64,000 nucleotides of DNA from Ignavibacteriaceae bacterium (GCA_031292455.1 JARLHC010000075.1:1-64000); one strand, 5' to 3'. Shown: positions 33,713 through 43,757, numbered from the stretch's first letter. The notes: generated from the letters alone by a model not told the origin. Numbers and translations are program-made.

Positions 33713-34411
33713 ATGAGAATTAAATTTATTGCTCCCCTCATACTCTTATTTTCAGCTGTTATCTGTTATGGACAAACGGTTACTAAATATGGTGTAACTG
33801 TTGTCAATGATACTTCCTTCTATAAAAAAGAAGTTGAACGCGATAGCCTTAATATGTTAGTTGATATTGAAAAATTTATTCCTCATATAAAACTCGATAT
33901 TAAGTATGCAACTAAAGATAATTTCCTTGGTATGCCGGTCTATAACAAACCCAAAGCTTTTTTGAGGTTGCCTGCCGCTATCGCTCTTAAAAAAGTTCAG
34001 GCAGAACTTAATAAAAAAGGTCTGGGACTAAAAATATATGATGCTTACCGTCCCTATTCTGTTACAGTTTTGTTTTATGAAAAAGTTAAAGATACTAATT
34101 TTGTCTCTAGCCCATGGGAAGGTTCTCGCCATAACCGCGGCTGCGCTGTCGATGTTACTATAATAAATCTTAAAACTGGCAGGGAACTTGAAATGCCTAC
34201 TAAGTTTGACGATTTTACTGCTAAAGCTCATCCGGACTATAAAAACCTCTCCGATACCGTTAAATCCAATCGGACCCTTCTGTTCAACGTAATGAGTAAA
34301 TATGGTTTCAGAAAATACCCGACCGAATGGTGGCATTTCGATTTCTCGGGTTGGGTTAATTACTTCCTTATGGATATTAAATTCGAGGATCTGGAAAAAA
34401 TTATTCTGTGA
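33713..34411 (+). CDS. D-alanyl-D-alanine dipeptidase (VanX/DdpX family)
   Basis: A protein of 232 residues. A signal peptide spans residues 1-20 (ending CYG). The VanX zinc-site signature is complete: SRHNRGCAVDVTI (His and Asp ligands near residues 141-148) and EWWHFDFSGW (catalytic Glu and zinc His near 205). The substrate-arginine motif IYDAYRPYSV is also present. Family enzymes cleave D-Ala-D-Ala. With a signal peptide and no vancomycin-resistance genes around, a role in cell-wall peptide recycling in the periplasm is more likely than resistance. It stands alone. Confidence 0.9.
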   Translation: MRIKFIAPLILLFSAVICYGQTVTKYGVTVVNDTSFYKKEVERDSLNMLVDIEKFIPHIKLDIKYATKDNFLGMPVYNKPKAFLRLPAAIALKKVQAELNKKGLGLKIYDAYRPYSVTVLFYEKVKDTNFVSSPWEGSRHNRGCAVDVTIINLKTGRELEMPTKFDDFTAKAHPDYKNLSDTVKSNRTLLFNVMSKYGFRKYPTEWWHFDFSGWVNYFLMDIKFEDLEKIIL

Positions 34412-34485
34412 CCTGTGTCTTCCTTCCCTTGATATGAAACTATAAGTTTATATTTTGTGTATAATAGAATATACTTAGGATTATT

Positions 34486-36318
34486 ATGGAAAAAGATTCT
34501 CTGGAATTACATGATGTTACTGTTAGGTTTGCAGGTGATTCAGGTGATGGAATGCAGCTTACTGGTACTCAGTTTACGAATACAACTGCTCTGGTTGGCA
34601 ATGATGTAAGCACCCTCCCGGATTATCCCGCTGAAATTCGTGCCCCTGTCGGAACTACTTATGGAGTTAGCGGCTTTCAGCTCCATTTCTCTAATATCGA
34701 TATACAGACCCCCGGCGATTCCCCTGACGTTCTTGTCGCTATGAATCCAGCTGCTCTGAAAGTCAATCTCAGGGATTTAAAGGCTGGCGCAACTATTATT
34801 ATTAATGTTAATTCCTTCGAGACTAAAAATCTTAGACTCGCTGGCTATGACGTGAATCCCCTTGATGATGGTTCTCTCGATGGCTATAATGTCGTTCAGG
34901 TTCCTCTTTCAAGTTTAACTTCTAAAGCTCTTGATGGTAGCGGGTTATCAGCTAAGGATATCTCGCGAAGCAAAAACTTCTTTGCTCTTGGTATGATGTA
35001 TTGGTTATATAGCCGCCCCGTCGAACCTACAATAGATTGGATAGATTCGAAATTTAAGTCTGTTCCCTTAATAGCCGAAGCTAATAAAAAAGTTCTGATG
35101 GCTGGCTATTATTATGGGGAGAATACCGAACTCTTTACTACAAGATATTTTGTCGAACCTGCAAAATTGCCTCAAGGTATGTACAGAAGTATCTCCGGTA
35201 ATGAAGCAACAGCTCTTGGCTTCATTACTGCATCGGTTAAATCCGGCCTCCCTCTTTTCCTTGGCTCTTATCCGATTACTCCCGCATCAGATATTCTTCA
35301 TGAGTTAAGTAAGTATAAAAATTTTGGCGTAAGAACCTTCCAGGCTGAAGATGAAATTGCAGGTATTACTGCCGCTATAGGTGCCGCCTTCTCTGGTGCA
35401 CTCGGAATTACTACTACAAGTGGTCCCGGTCTTGCACTCAAAACCGAAGCTCTCGGTCTGGCTGTTATGACTGAAGTTCCCATTGTGGTTATCGATGTCC
35501 AGCGTGGAGGTCCTAGCACAGGACTTCCTACTAAAACAGAGCAGTCTGACCTTTTGCAGGCAGTCCATGGCAGAAATGGTGAATGCCCTGTGGTAGTTAT
35601 TGCCGCATCTACTCCCTCAGATTGTTTTTATATGGCTATTGAAGCTGCAAGAATTGCTTTTAAATATATGGTCCCGGTCATCTTATTAACAGATGGTTAT
35701 ATTGCTAATGGTGCTGAACCCTGGAAAATTCCTGAGCCGGATACTATCCCTGAAATAAAAGTTAAAATCAGAACAGAAAAAGAAGGCTTCTTCCCTTATT
35801 TAAGGGATGAAAATCTTGCACGCCCTTGGGCTCTTCCGGGTACACCTGGACTCGAACATCGTATCGGCGGTCTTGAAAAAGCAAATATTACCGGAAACGT
35901 TAGCTATGACCCGGAAAACCATGAGTTTATGGTTAGACTCAGAGCCCGGAAAGTTAAAAATATTGAGAACGATATTCCTGATCTTGTCGTTGCTGGAGAT
36001 CTCGATGCTGAACTCCTTGTGGTGGGATGGGGAGGTACTTATGGTGCAATAAATGAAGCTGTGAACAGGATAAGGGAAAATGATAAGAAAGTTGCCCATG
36101 CTCACTTTAAATATATCTCCCCATTCCCTAAAAATACACGGAGTGTTCTTAAAAAATATAAAAAGATTCTTTGCCCTGAATTAAACCTCGGACAACTTTC
36201 CCAGTTGCTTAAAGCGGAATTCATGGCTGACGTTGAGACCTTTAATAAAATCCAGGGACTTCCATTTAAATCATATGAAATTGAAAATAAGATCGAAACG
36301 ATGCTAGGAGAATTGTAA
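34486..36318 (+). CDS. korA: 2-oxoglutarate:ferredoxin oxidoreductase, alpha (fused gamma-alpha)
   Basis: A protein of 610 residues. The N-terminal gamma domain (about 10-190) has RFAGDSGDGMQLTGTQF and IRAPVGTTYGVSGFQ. The alpha (pyrimidine-binding) domain follows with PITPASDILHELS, FQAEDEIAGITAAIGAAFSG and TTTSGPGLALKTE, and then domain II. This fused order is usual for KorA-type enzymes of Bacteroidota and Chlorobi. With KorB it converts 2-oxoglutarate and CoA to succinyl-CoA with reduced ferredoxin, or the reverse in a reductive TCA cycle. The enzyme is oxygen-sensitive in many hosts. It overlaps korB by one base. Confidence 0.92.
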   Translation: MEKDSLELHDVTVRFAGDSGDGMQLTGTQFTNTTALVGNDVSTLPDYPAEIRAPVGTTYGVSGFQLHFSNIDIQTPGDSPDVLVAMNPAALKVNLRDLKAGATIIINVNSFETKNLRLAGYDVNPLDDGSLDGYNVVQVPLSSLTSKALDGSGLSAKDISRSKNFFALGMMYWLYSRPVEPTIDWIDSKFKSVPLIAEANKKVLMAGYYYGENTELFTTRYFVEPAKLPQGMYRSISGNEATALGFITASVKSGLPLFLGSYPITPASDILHELSKYKNFGVRTFQAEDEIAGITAAIGAAFSGALGITTTSGPGLALKTEALGLAVMTEVPIVVIDVQRGGPSTGLPTKTEQSDLLQAVHGRNGECPVVVIAASTPSDCFYMAIEAARIAFKYMVPVILLTDGYIANGAEPWKIPEPDTIPEIKVKIRTEKEGFFPYLRDENLARPWALPGTPGLEHRIGGLEKANITGNVSYDPENHEFMVRLRARKVKNIENDIPDLVVAGDLDAELLVVGWGGTYGAINEAVNRIRENDKKVAHAHFKYISPFPKNTRSVLKKYKKILCPELNLGQLSQLLKAEFMADVETFNKIQGLPFKSYEIENKIETMLGEL

Positions 36319-37373
36319 TGGCAGATATAGAAGTAAAAGATATAAAATACACTTCCAAAGATTTTACCTCCTCTCAGGATGTTAGATGGTGCCCGGGATG
36401 CGGTGACTATTCAATACTGGCCCAAATGCAAAGGACAGCCCCGGACCTTGGAATAAAAAAAGAAAACTTTGTGTGGGTTTCAGGTATTGGATGCGCTTCT
36501 CGTTTTCCATATTATATGGAAACATATGGCTTCCACGGTATCCATGGCAGAGCCGTTGCTATTGCTACAGGTGTTAAAGTAAACCGCCCCGATCTCTCTG
36601 TCTGGGTCGCTACCGGTGATGGTGACTTGCTCAGTATTGGCGGTAACCACTTTATCCATGTTTGCAGAAGAAATGTTGACCTTAAAATCATCCTCTTTAA
36701 TAATAGAATATATGGATTAACTAAAGGCCAGTATTCTCCTACTTCTGAAAAAGGTAAAAAAACAAAAAGCTCCCCTTTTGGCAGTATCGATTTTCCTTTT
36801 AATCCACTCTCTCTGGCCGTCGGAGCTGGTGCTACTTTTATTGCAAGATCTTTAGACAGAGACCCTAAGCATCTGCAGGAAATGATGAAACGGGCAGCTG
36901 CTCATAAAGGGACTGCATTTATTGAGGTATTCCAGAATTGCAATATCTTTAACGATGGCGCATTCGAAATATTAACTGAAAAAGAAACTAAGGCAGATAA
37001 TGTCCTGGTCCTTCAACAGGGCAAACCTATGATATTCGGAAAAAATAACGATAAGGGAATTAGGCTGAATGGCCTTACTCCTGAAATTGTAGATTTCGCT
37101 CAGGGATCTTTCTCTATTAATGATCTTTGGATTCACGATGAGTTTGATCCTGATAGCACCCGCGCCCATATCATTTCACGCTTTGCTGAGAAACCGGGTT
37201 TTCCCACTCCTATCGGTGTCCTGAAACAGGAATTCAAATCTACTTATGACGCCGACTTTCACGAACAGATCAATAACATCAGGAGAACTAAAGGAGAAGG
37301 AGACCTTAGAAAATTATTATTCTCAGGCAATATGTGGCAGGTTAACGAAAGTAATAAAATAAACAATAACTAA
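36318..37373 (+). CDS. korB: 2-oxoglutarate:ferredoxin oxidoreductase, beta subunit
   Basis: A protein of 351 residues. It binds thiamine diphosphate and an iron-sulfur cluster: WCPGCGDYSILA (cysteines near residues 25-28), GIGCASRFPYYMETYGFHGIHGRA and GDGDLLSIGGNHFIH with the NNRIYGLTKGQYSPTS loop. The extra cysteine expected later in the chain could be in FQNCNIFND. There is no separate ferredoxin-like delta subunit in the operon. The start is a TAATG overlap with korA. Confidence 0.93.
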   Translation: MADIEVKDIKYTSKDFTSSQDVRWCPGCGDYSILAQMQRTAPDLGIKKENFVWVSGIGCASRFPYYMETYGFHGIHGRAVAIATGVKVNRPDLSVWVATGDGDLLSIGGNHFIHVCRRNVDLKIILFNNRIYGLTKGQYSPTSEKGKKTKSSPFGSIDFPFNPLSLAVGAGATFIARSLDRDPKHLQEMMKRAAAHKGTAFIEVFQNCNIFNDGAFEILTEKETKADNVLVLQQGKPMIFGKNNDKGIRLNGLTPEIVDFAQGSFSINDLWIHDEFDPDSTRAHIISRFAEKPGFPTPIGVLKQEFKSTYDADFHEQINNIRRTKGEGDLRKLLFSGNMWQVNESNKINNN

Positions 37374-37390
37374 TTAATGGAGGCTGTTAT

Positions 37391-37804
37391 ATGAATTCAT
37401 TAGTGCCGTTTATTCATTTTGCTGGTAATTGTGAAGAAGCTCTTAATTTTTATAAAAAATGCTTCGGCGGTGAAATATCAGGAATTCAAAGGTTTTCAGA
37501 TTCTCCTATGCCTGTTCCTGATACACATAAGTCTAAGATAATGTATTCTGAATTCAGGTCGGGCGGCCTCTTCTTTCTTGCTTCTGATGGCCCGCCGGAC
37601 TATAAGCCTGGTAAAAGTGATAGCGTCTCCCTTAGTATCGACTTCAAAGACCCCATTGAAGAAGAAAAAGTTTTTAATTTACTCTCCGCCGGTGGTAAGG
37701 TTACAATGCCTTTGGCAGAACAATTCTGGGGAGCTAATTTCGGTATGCTTACCGATAAGTTCGGTTTCAATTGGATGGTAAATTGCACCCTTCCCAAAAA
37801 GTAA
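37391..37804 (+). CDS. PhnB-like VOC-superfamily protein
   Basis: A protein of 137 residues. It shows the PhnB/3-demethylubiquinone-like signature: PFIHFAGNCEEALNFYKKCFGGE at the start and EQFWGANFGMLTDKFGFNWMVN at the end. The fold is two paired beta-alpha-beta-beta-beta units. The function of this group is mostly unknown. It lies 17 bases after korB with a GGAGG ribosome site, and a terminator follows, so it may be the last gene of the kor transcript. Confidence 0.88.
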   Translation: MNSLVPFIHFAGNCEEALNFYKKCFGGEISGIQRFSDSPMPVPDTHKSKIMYSEFRSGGLFFLASDGPPDYKPGKSDSVSLSIDFKDPIEEEKVFNLLSAGGKVTMPLAEQFWGANFGMLTDKFGFNWMVNCTLPKK

Positions 37805-37841
37805 ATAATATTTTGTCTAATTATTATATATAACTAACTTT

Positions 37842-37868
37842 AAGGCTTGATATTATCAAGCCTTTTTA
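37842..37868 (+). terminator. Rho-independent terminator
   Basis: A stem AAGGCTTGA / TCAAGCCTT with a five-base loop, then TTTATT, located 38 bases after the VOC gene and just before the nrnA start at 37873. Confidence 0.88.
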
Positions 37869-37872
37869 TTCT

Positions 37873-38868
37873 ATGATAAATTTTGATCAGCTAAAACAAG
37901 TAATATCGGAAAACGAGTCCTTCTTAATTACTACTCATGTAAACCCGGATGCCGATGCCTTGGGTTCTGAGATTGCTCTGTATCTCATTCTCCGGGAACT
38001 CGGCAAAAATACCCGTATAATTAACTATAGCGAAACTCCCTACAACCTCGTCTTCCTCGATAAACTTGGAGTGATTGAGATATACGATGAGATTAAACAT
38101 AACTCTGTTTTTAATTCTACTGATGTTGTTATCGCTGTCGATTTTAATAGATCAGACAGGGTCGTCAGTATGAAAAAGGCTTTGGTTGAATCCACTGCTT
38201 TCAAATTATGCATTGATCACCACCTTGAGCCTGAATTTATTTGGGATTACGTTTTTATCGATAGTATTTATAGCTCCTGTGGAGAAATTATTTATGATTT
38301 TATTAAAAAAACTGCAATCGTAACTCTAACCTATGAACTCGCATATCCTCTCTATGCCGCCATTATGACTGATACTGGCTCCTTCCGTTTTGAAAGGACT
38401 ACGCAGGAACTCCATTTGATTGCTGCGGAAATGCTTAGACTCGGTGTTATTCCCGGCGAGGTATTTGATAAAATATATGATCAAAGTAAGTTCGGTAAGT
38501 TTAAACTTCTTGGGCGTGCCCTTAATTCCATGAAACTCTACGGAGATGATCTGTCTGTTAGCTACATGGTTTTGACCCGGAACGATTTCCTTGAAACTGG
38601 TGGTCTTGAATCCGATACCGATGGCGTTGTTAATTTTGCCCTGTCCGTTGAAAATGTAAAAATAGGTATCCTCTTTGTTGAACTCTCCGAAGGGTTTAAA
38701 GTTAGCTTCAGGTCTAAAGGTTCAGTTGATGTCAATAAACTGGCTGCTGAGTTTGGCGGCGGGGGACATGTAAATGCTTCTGGCGCAAGGTTCCACAAAG
38801 GTACATTGTCCGAACTGATCCCTCAGGTTTTAAATAAAGCATTTCAGTATACAACCAAAGAAGGTTAA
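37873..38868 (+). CDS. nrnA: DHH/DHHA1 phosphoesterase (NrnA-like)
   Basis: A protein of 331 residues. The DHH domain has THVNPDADALGSE (residues 20-32), VIAVDFNRSDR and CIDHHLEPEF. The DHHA1 domain ends in the GGGGHVNASGARF motif near residue 300. NrnA-type enzymes degrade short oligoribonucleotides and dephosphorylate pAp, using manganese. The metal-binding residues look intact. It lies two bases before pepA. Confidence 0.92.
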   Translation: MINFDQLKQVISENESFLITTHVNPDADALGSEIALYLILRELGKNTRIINYSETPYNLVFLDKLGVIEIYDEIKHNSVFNSTDVVIAVDFNRSDRVVSMKKALVESTAFKLCIDHHLEPEFIWDYVFIDSIYSSCGEIIYDFIKKTAIVTLTYELAYPLYAAIMTDTGSFRFERTTQELHLIAAEMLRLGVIPGEVFDKIYDQSKFGKFKLLGRALNSMKLYGDDLSVSYMVLTRNDFLETGGLESDTDGVVNFALSVENVKIGILFVELSEGFKVSFRSKGSVDVNKLAAEFGGGGHVNASGARFHKGTLSELIPQVLNKAFQYTTKEG

Positions 38869-38870
38869 TA

Positions 38871-40382
38871 ATGTTTAATCTCAATATTAAGTCAGGCGAA
38901 AAGAAAATATCATACAAACCCTGCTCTTTGGTTCTTAAATATTTGGTTGATGAAAAAAAACTGGAGCAAAGCCTCCTCCATATTGAAAAAATTATAAATA
39001 TAAAATTGTCTTCTCTCCAGACAAAGAATTTCCTCTCTAAAGATGGAATTGAGATCCGCGCCTCTAAAAAAGATGGAAAACCCGATGATGTCATATTCTC
39101 TAAAGTAAAGATCGATGATTCCTTTTCCTCGGATTATTTTCGCAACCATTTGGCAGGATTTATAAGCAGTATCCAGAATGAAGAACTTAGTAGCCTGCAT
39201 ATTCTTCTTCCTAAATACGAAATCTTTAAGCGCTTCTTCAGCGATGAGAAATATTATTTAAGGTCGTGCATTGAAGGCCTTATCCTTGGCAATTATTCAT
39301 TCGACCGCTATAAATCTGATCATAAAAAATTGAAGAACCTCGAAGTCTTTATATATGGCGACAATGGCAAAACAGTTCGCTCTGCTATTAAAACTACAAT
39401 GAGCGTAATGAATGGGGTCCTTTTTACTAAAGATCTTCAGAATGAGCCGGCTATTAACTTGACTCCCGATCTTCTTGCAAAACGTATCTCATCTCGGTTA
39501 ACACCCCTGGGTGTAAAAGTAAAATCATTCGATGAAAAAGAAATTAAAAAAAGAAAAATGGGGGGCCTTCTTGCTGTGGGTATGGGAAGCGACAATCCTC
39601 CGCGGTTTATAATTATGGAATATAATGGGGCAGGAAAGACTCCGGGTAAAAAGCAAAAGAAAATTGCTCTGGTAGGCAAAGGCATTACATTCGATTCGGG
39701 CGGTATCTCCCTTAAACCCTCTGCTGGTATGGCTGAAATGAAAGCCGATATGTCAGGCGCTGCTGTAGTCGCAGGCACTATCCTTGCCGCTGCTGCAGAA
39801 AAACTCCCTCTTAATATTGTCGGTATTATTGCGGCCGCGGAAAATATGCCTTCTGGTAAATCAGTACGCCCTGGCGATATTGTTAAAACTTCATCCGGAA
39901 AAACAATTGAAATAGATAATACTGATGCTGAAGGTCGTATTATCCTCGCCGATGCGCTTGACTTTGCTTCTAAATTAAAACCCTCTCAGATTATAGACCT
40001 TGCAACTTTAACTGGCGCTTGCGTCGTTGCTCTTGGCGAATGCGCCGCAGGTTTGTTTACAAAGAATGATAAACTTGCTGAAAAATATTTCAGGCTTGGT
40101 ATTAAAACTAATGAAAAGATCTGGGCTATGCCTATGTGGGATGATTATTTCCAGTTAATTAAAAGCGATGTCGCTGATGTTAAAAATGTCGGCGGTCGCT
40201 GGGGTGGCGCTATTACTGCTGCTAAATTCCTCGAAAAATTTGTACCTAAGGATATCCCCTGGGCTCATATCGATATCGCGGGCCCTGCAATGGCTAACAA
40301 CTTTACTAACTACAGTAAAAAGTATATGACTGGTTTTGGCGTACGCCTCTTATTCGAGCACCTCTTGGTCGAACTCGGGTAA
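38871..40382 (+). CDS. pepA: Leucyl aminopeptidase (M17)
   Basis: A protein of 503 residues. The catalytic domain (about 180-500) has VGKGITFDSGGISLKPSAGM, MKADMSGAAVV and the M17 signature NTDAEGRIILADAL. These carry the two metal sites and the catalytic lysine and arginine. The N-terminal macro-like domain (1-170) is less conserved. It is cytoplasmic and removes N-terminal residues from peptides. It follows nrnA at a spacing of two bases. Its last 33 bases overlap the 3' end of the lolD gene on the other strand. Confidence 0.95.
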   Translation: MFNLNIKSGEKKISYKPCSLVLKYLVDEKKLEQSLLHIEKIINIKLSSLQTKNFLSKDGIEIRASKKDGKPDDVIFSKVKIDDSFSSDYFRNHLAGFISSIQNEELSSLHILLPKYEIFKRFFSDEKYYLRSCIEGLILGNYSFDRYKSDHKKLKNLEVFIYGDNGKTVRSAIKTTMSVMNGVLFTKDLQNEPAINLTPDLLAKRISSRLTPLGVKVKSFDEKEIKKRKMGGLLAVGMGSDNPPRFIIMEYNGAGKTPGKKQKKIALVGKGITFDSGGISLKPSAGMAEMKADMSGAAVVAGTILAAAAEKLPLNIVGIIAAAENMPSGKSVRPGDIVKTSSGKTIEIDNTDAEGRIILADALDFASKLKPSQIIDLATLTGACVVALGECAAGLFTKNDKLAEKYFRLGIKTNEKIWAMPMWDDYFQLIKSDVADVKNVGGRWGGAITAAKFLEKFVPKDIPWAHIDIAGPAMANNFTNYSKKYMTGFGVRLLFEHLLVELG

Positions 40383-41042
40383 AATTAGCCCGTCTTTAAT
40401 TGTGAATAATTGGTCCGCAAGATTCATAAGTAACCCGTTGTGAGTCACAATAACAAATGTTTTCCTGAACTTGTCTCTCAGATTAACAATCAACTCATGT
40501 ATCGATTCACTGTTTGTTGTGTCAAGGTTACCTGTCGGTTCATCTGCAAATACAATCGATGGATCGTTTGCTAACGCCCGTGCTAATGCTACTCTCTGCT
40601 GTTCGCCTCCCGATAAAGCGGCAGGCTTATGATTTAGCCTTTCCTTTAAACCAACCATCTCCAGTATCTCTTTTGCTTTGGCAGTCGCCTTCGGTAAACT
40701 TACTCCGTCAATCATAAGCGGTATGGCAGTATTTTCAACTGCTGTAAATTCAGGCAGTAAATGATGGAACTGGAAAACAAACCCTATATTCTTATTCCTG
40801 AACTTAGCCAGTTTCTCATCCGATAACTTAAATATGTTGATATCATCAAACATTACTTCTCCGCTGTCGGGGCGGTCAAGTCCTCCCAGTAAATGTAGTA
40901 GAGTGCTCTTTCCCGCTCCCGAAGCTCCGATTATTACCGAGATCTTCTCAGGCTTAAATTCCAGTGATACTCCCCTCAGTATCTCAAGCTTTACATTCTT
41001 CTCAGTTTGGTACGACTTGATTAAATTTACTCCTCTTAACAT
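40350..41042 (-). CDS. lolD: Lipoprotein-releasing ABC transporter ATPase
   Basis: A protein of 230 residues. Walker A is [16 protein letters not shown], the Q loop is [13 protein letters not shown], the signature is [15 protein letters not shown] and Walker B is [12 protein letters not shown]. The FQFHHLLPE stretch is typical of LolD. With the two permeases upstream it should extract lipoproteins from the inner membrane for delivery to the outer membrane. Its start lies one base after the stop of the permease, and its end runs into pepA. Confidence 0.93.
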   Translation of the reverse strand: MLRGVNLIKSYQTEKNVKLEILRGVSLEFKPEKISVIIGASGAGKSTLLHLLGGLDRPDSGEVMFDDINIFKLSDEKLAKFRNKNIGFVFQFHHLLPEFTAVENTAIPLMIDGVSLPKATAKAKEILEMVGLKERLNHKPAALSGGEQQRVALARALANDPSIVFADEPTGNLDTTNSESIHELIVNLRDKFRKTFVIVTHNGLLMNLADQLFTIKDGLILPEFDQEVLE

Positions 41043-41043
41043 G

Positions 41044-42276
41044 TTATTCCCATTTAATTGCCTCTATTGTGTTTACTTTTGATGCTCGCTTTGCTGGGAT
41101 AAGCGCCGCCAGGAATGCAAGTAGCATCGATACTCCTGCAATATAAAAGAAATCGGAAACTTGTAGCATAAGCGGCAAAGCATCCATTTTATACTGCGTG
41201 GGATCAAGTGGATATATCTTAAACTTCAACTGCAAAAAACATATGAAGTAACCTAATATTGACCCCGCCGCCGTTCCCACCATCCCTATTAGTAACCCTT
41301 CGAACATAAATATCTTCACGATGGATTTCTCCTCTGCTCCCATCGACCTCAATATCCCTATGTCTCTCTTCTTTTCTATAACCGACATGGATAAAGAACC
41401 AAGTATATTAAAAGATGCAACAGCTATAATAAGTGATAATATTATATATGCCGTCCATCTCTCAATCTGCATTACAGAATAAAGTTCTCTGTGAAAATCG
41501 AACCATGTATATATCGCAAATTCCTCCTTGTTCAAAAATTCTGCAAGTTTCTCCTTTACATTATTAGCTTCCTTTGGATCCTTTAATCTGAAATCAATTC
41601 CCTGTATCCGCCCTCCATATCCCAGAAGTTTTTGAGCTGGCTCAATAGAACTAAATATATAATTCCCATCGTAGTCATTATTGTTCGAGCTGTAAATTCC
41701 CCCTACTATAAAGTTCTGCATTTTAGGTAGCGATGTTTCTGTAATTACATTCTCAATCCCGGAGGGCGAAATTAAAGTAAGCGTATCTCCAATCAGCGAC
41801 TCTAACCTGTCTGCAAGCCTTAATCCAATTAGAACTCTTGGTATGCCGTCCAGACTTGATAAATCATATTTCCCAAACAGTATATTCTTCTTTATATCAT
41901 AAATGGATTCACCCGCACCTGTCGTTATTCCCTTTAAATTAATTACTTGTGTCTCCCTGCCTCTTATCGCAAGTACCTTACCACTCACAAAAGGGGAGTA
42001 GCTTCTTATTTCCTTAACTGAACTAAACTTGTTTTGATAATCCTTTATATTAAAGTTCAGGTCAGGATTAATAATTTCTATCCTTACATCAGGATCAAAA
42101 CTTATAAGGAATGATGTTACTAAACTCCCGAATCCGTTGAACACTGAAAGCACAACTATTAGCGCTGCAACTCCTATAGTAATTCCTGCAATCGAAAGGA
42201 ATGATATAATTGTAATGAAATTAACTTTATGCTTTGAGATTAAATATCGCTTTGCTATGAATGTCTCAAATTTCAT
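41044..42276 (-). CDS. LolC/LolE-family ABC permease
   Basis: A protein of 410 residues from Met at 42276. A 25-residue extension to 42351 overlaps the preceding gene and lacks the family N-terminus, so I reject it. It begins MKFETFIAKRYL, then helix 1 (FITIISFLSIAGITIGVAALIVVLSV). A periplasmic domain follows (about 60-270), and three helices close the protein with SMSVIEKKRDIGILRSMGAE and GSILGYFICF. The start overlaps the stop of the next permease in a TAATG. It is part of the Lol lipoprotein sorting system. Confidence 0.9.
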   Translation of the reverse strand: MKFETFIAKRYLISKHKVNFITIISFLSIAGITIGVAALIVVLSVFNGFGSLVTSFLISFDPDVRIEIINPDLNFNIKDYQNKFSSVKEIRSYSPFVSGKVLAIRGRETQVINLKGITTGAGESIYDIKKNILFGKYDLSSLDGIPRVLIGLRLADRLESLIGDTLTLISPSGIENVITETSLPKMQNFIVGGIYSSNNNDYDGNYIFSSIEPAQKLLGYGGRIQGIDFRLKDPKEANNVKEKLAEFLNKEEFAIYTWFDFHRELYSVMQIERWTAYIILSLIIAVASFNILGSLSMSVIEKKRDIGILRSMGAEEKSIVKIFMFEGLLIGMVGTAAGSILGYFICFLQLKFKIYPLDPTQYKMDALPLMLQVSDFFYIAGVSMLLAFLAALIPAKRASKVNTIEAIKWE

Positions 42277-43490
42277 TAGTTGAACCGTATCGTTGATACT
42301 GCTTTTATCCGTGATGCTATATAACTCGGAATAATAGATGCCATTATGCAAAGCAGAAGTGTTAATAATGATACCCCGCCGAATATTGTAGCTGAAAGAT
42401 AAATCGGCACTGTCGACATAAAGTATACTGAAGAGGGGAGCGTTATAATATTGTATCTTAATTGAATTTCCATTATCAGGTAACCAATTACATTGCCAAG
42501 TATTATCCCGGCTATCGCAAGCACTATCCCCTGGAAAAGAAATATCCCCGTTACCTGACTTCTGCTTGCTCCTAATGACTTTAATATCCCTATTGCGCTT
42601 GTTTTTTCTAACACCATCATCAGCAGAGTCCCTATTATATTAAATACCGCAACTATAATTATTAAACCTAATACAATTGGTATCGGTTTCTTTTGAAGGT
42701 CTATCCATGTAAAAATATTCTTATGCAATTCATATATCGAAGCAGATCTGTATGGATATCTTAACTTCTCCCTGAGTAAATCAGTAAGACTGTCTATTTT
42801 GGTAATATCCTTCACCCTTATATCATATCCGTTAACATTATCCCCCATCTTTAGTAGTGATTGTGCATCTTTAAGACTTATGTATGCGTATGCATCGTCA
42901 TATTCCGCCATTCCGCTTTCAAAGATTCCCGATATAACAAAGTTCTTCACATTAGGCATATTCTCTGCAGATGGAATCTTGTCATTATTCAAAGTAAACA
43001 AAGTCACTTTGTCCCCGGTTTTCGCATAGATCTTATCCGCCAGTTTCTTCCCGATTAATATAGATTCTCCTTTATCAATCATTATCTTGCCGCTTGTTAT
43101 ATTCTCCTTAATTCCCCGCATCCTGTCCTGTGGCATAACACCAATTATATTTATCCCTTCTGTTCCTCTTTTACTTGTAATTATGGCAAGACTCGAAGCA
43201 TAAGGATTGATTTCTAATAGGTTGTTCCCTAATAATGATTCAATTCTTGGTAGCTGAGTGTGATAATCAGGCAGGGTTTTTATCAAAGAAGTGAGTTTTA
43301 TATGTGAATCAAAATCAATTATCTTGTTCGTTATTGTCTTTTCAAATCCCTTTAGGATACTTAGTGCTATAATAAGCGTGGCTACCCCTAATGCAATCCC
43401 AATAATTGAAATAACTGAAATAAACGAGAAGAATTTGGAATCCTTTCTTGAAAATGTAAACCTTTTTGATATATAGAACGGAAATACCAT
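42276..43490 (-). CDS. LolC/LolE-family ABC permease
   Basis: A protein of 404 residues from the ATG at 43490. The frame extends to a TTG at 43544, but MVFPFYISKRFTFSRKDSKF is the expected LolC/E beginning. The layout matches its neighbour: helix 1 at about 22-45, a periplasmic domain, and helices near 275-300, 320-350 and 370-395 with LEKTSAIGILKSLGASRSQV. The two permeases are clearly paralogous and probably form a LolCE-type heterodimer with LolD. It is the first gene of the operon. Confidence 0.9.
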   Translation of the reverse strand: MVFPFYISKRFTFSRKDSKFFSFISVISIIGIALGVATLIIALSILKGFEKTITNKIIDFDSHIKLTSLIKTLPDYHTQLPRIESLLGNNLLEINPYASSLAIITSKRGTEGINIIGVMPQDRMRGIKENITSGKIMIDKGESILIGKKLADKIYAKTGDKVTLFTLNNDKIPSAENMPNVKNFVISGIFESGMAEYDDAYAYISLKDAQSLLKMGDNVNGYDIRVKDITKIDSLTDLLREKLRYPYRSASIYELHKNIFTWIDLQKKPIPIVLGLIIIVAVFNIIGTLLMMVLEKTSAIGILKSLGASRSQVTGIFLFQGIVLAIAGIILGNVIGYLIMEIQLRYNIITLPSSVYFMSTVPIYLSATIFGGVSLLTLLLCIMASIIPSYIASRIKAVSTIRFN

Positions 43491-43681
43491 CCGGTTAGAT
43501 ATGCCTAGATTGATTTTTGATAAAGAAAAATAGAAATTAAACAAATCAATTAAAAATAAATCCCATAATCTTTGTTTTTATTTCTGTAAACCGATATATT
43601 TGTTCCCTATTTAAAAAATGGTGTCATCTCCAATAAAAACAGGGATTTCTTGATGACACGGCATTTATTTGAATATTACTT

Positions 43682-43757
43682 CGGGGCGTAGCGTAGCCCG
43701 GTTCATCGCGCCTGCTTTGGGAGCAGGAGGTCGCAGGTTCGAATCCTGCCGCCCCGA
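43682..43757 (+). tRNA. tRNA-Pro (TGG anticodon)
   Basis: A seven-bp acceptor stem CGGGGCG / CGCCCCG. The anticodon arm CCTGC-TTTGGGA-GCAGG gives TGG, and the T arm is GCAGG-TTCGAAT-CCTGC. CCA is not encoded. It is the first of four tRNA genes in a row. Confidence 0.96.

Noticed and set aside
33713-34411. VanX-like gene as a vancomycin-resistance determinant
   Set aside because: No vanH, vanA or vanRS-type neighbours are present, and the protein has a signal peptide, which points to a wall-recycling role.
42277-42351. Longer N-terminus for the first Lol permease
   Set aside because: It would overlap the preceding permease by 76 bases and does not fit the family start; the TAATG start at 42276 does.
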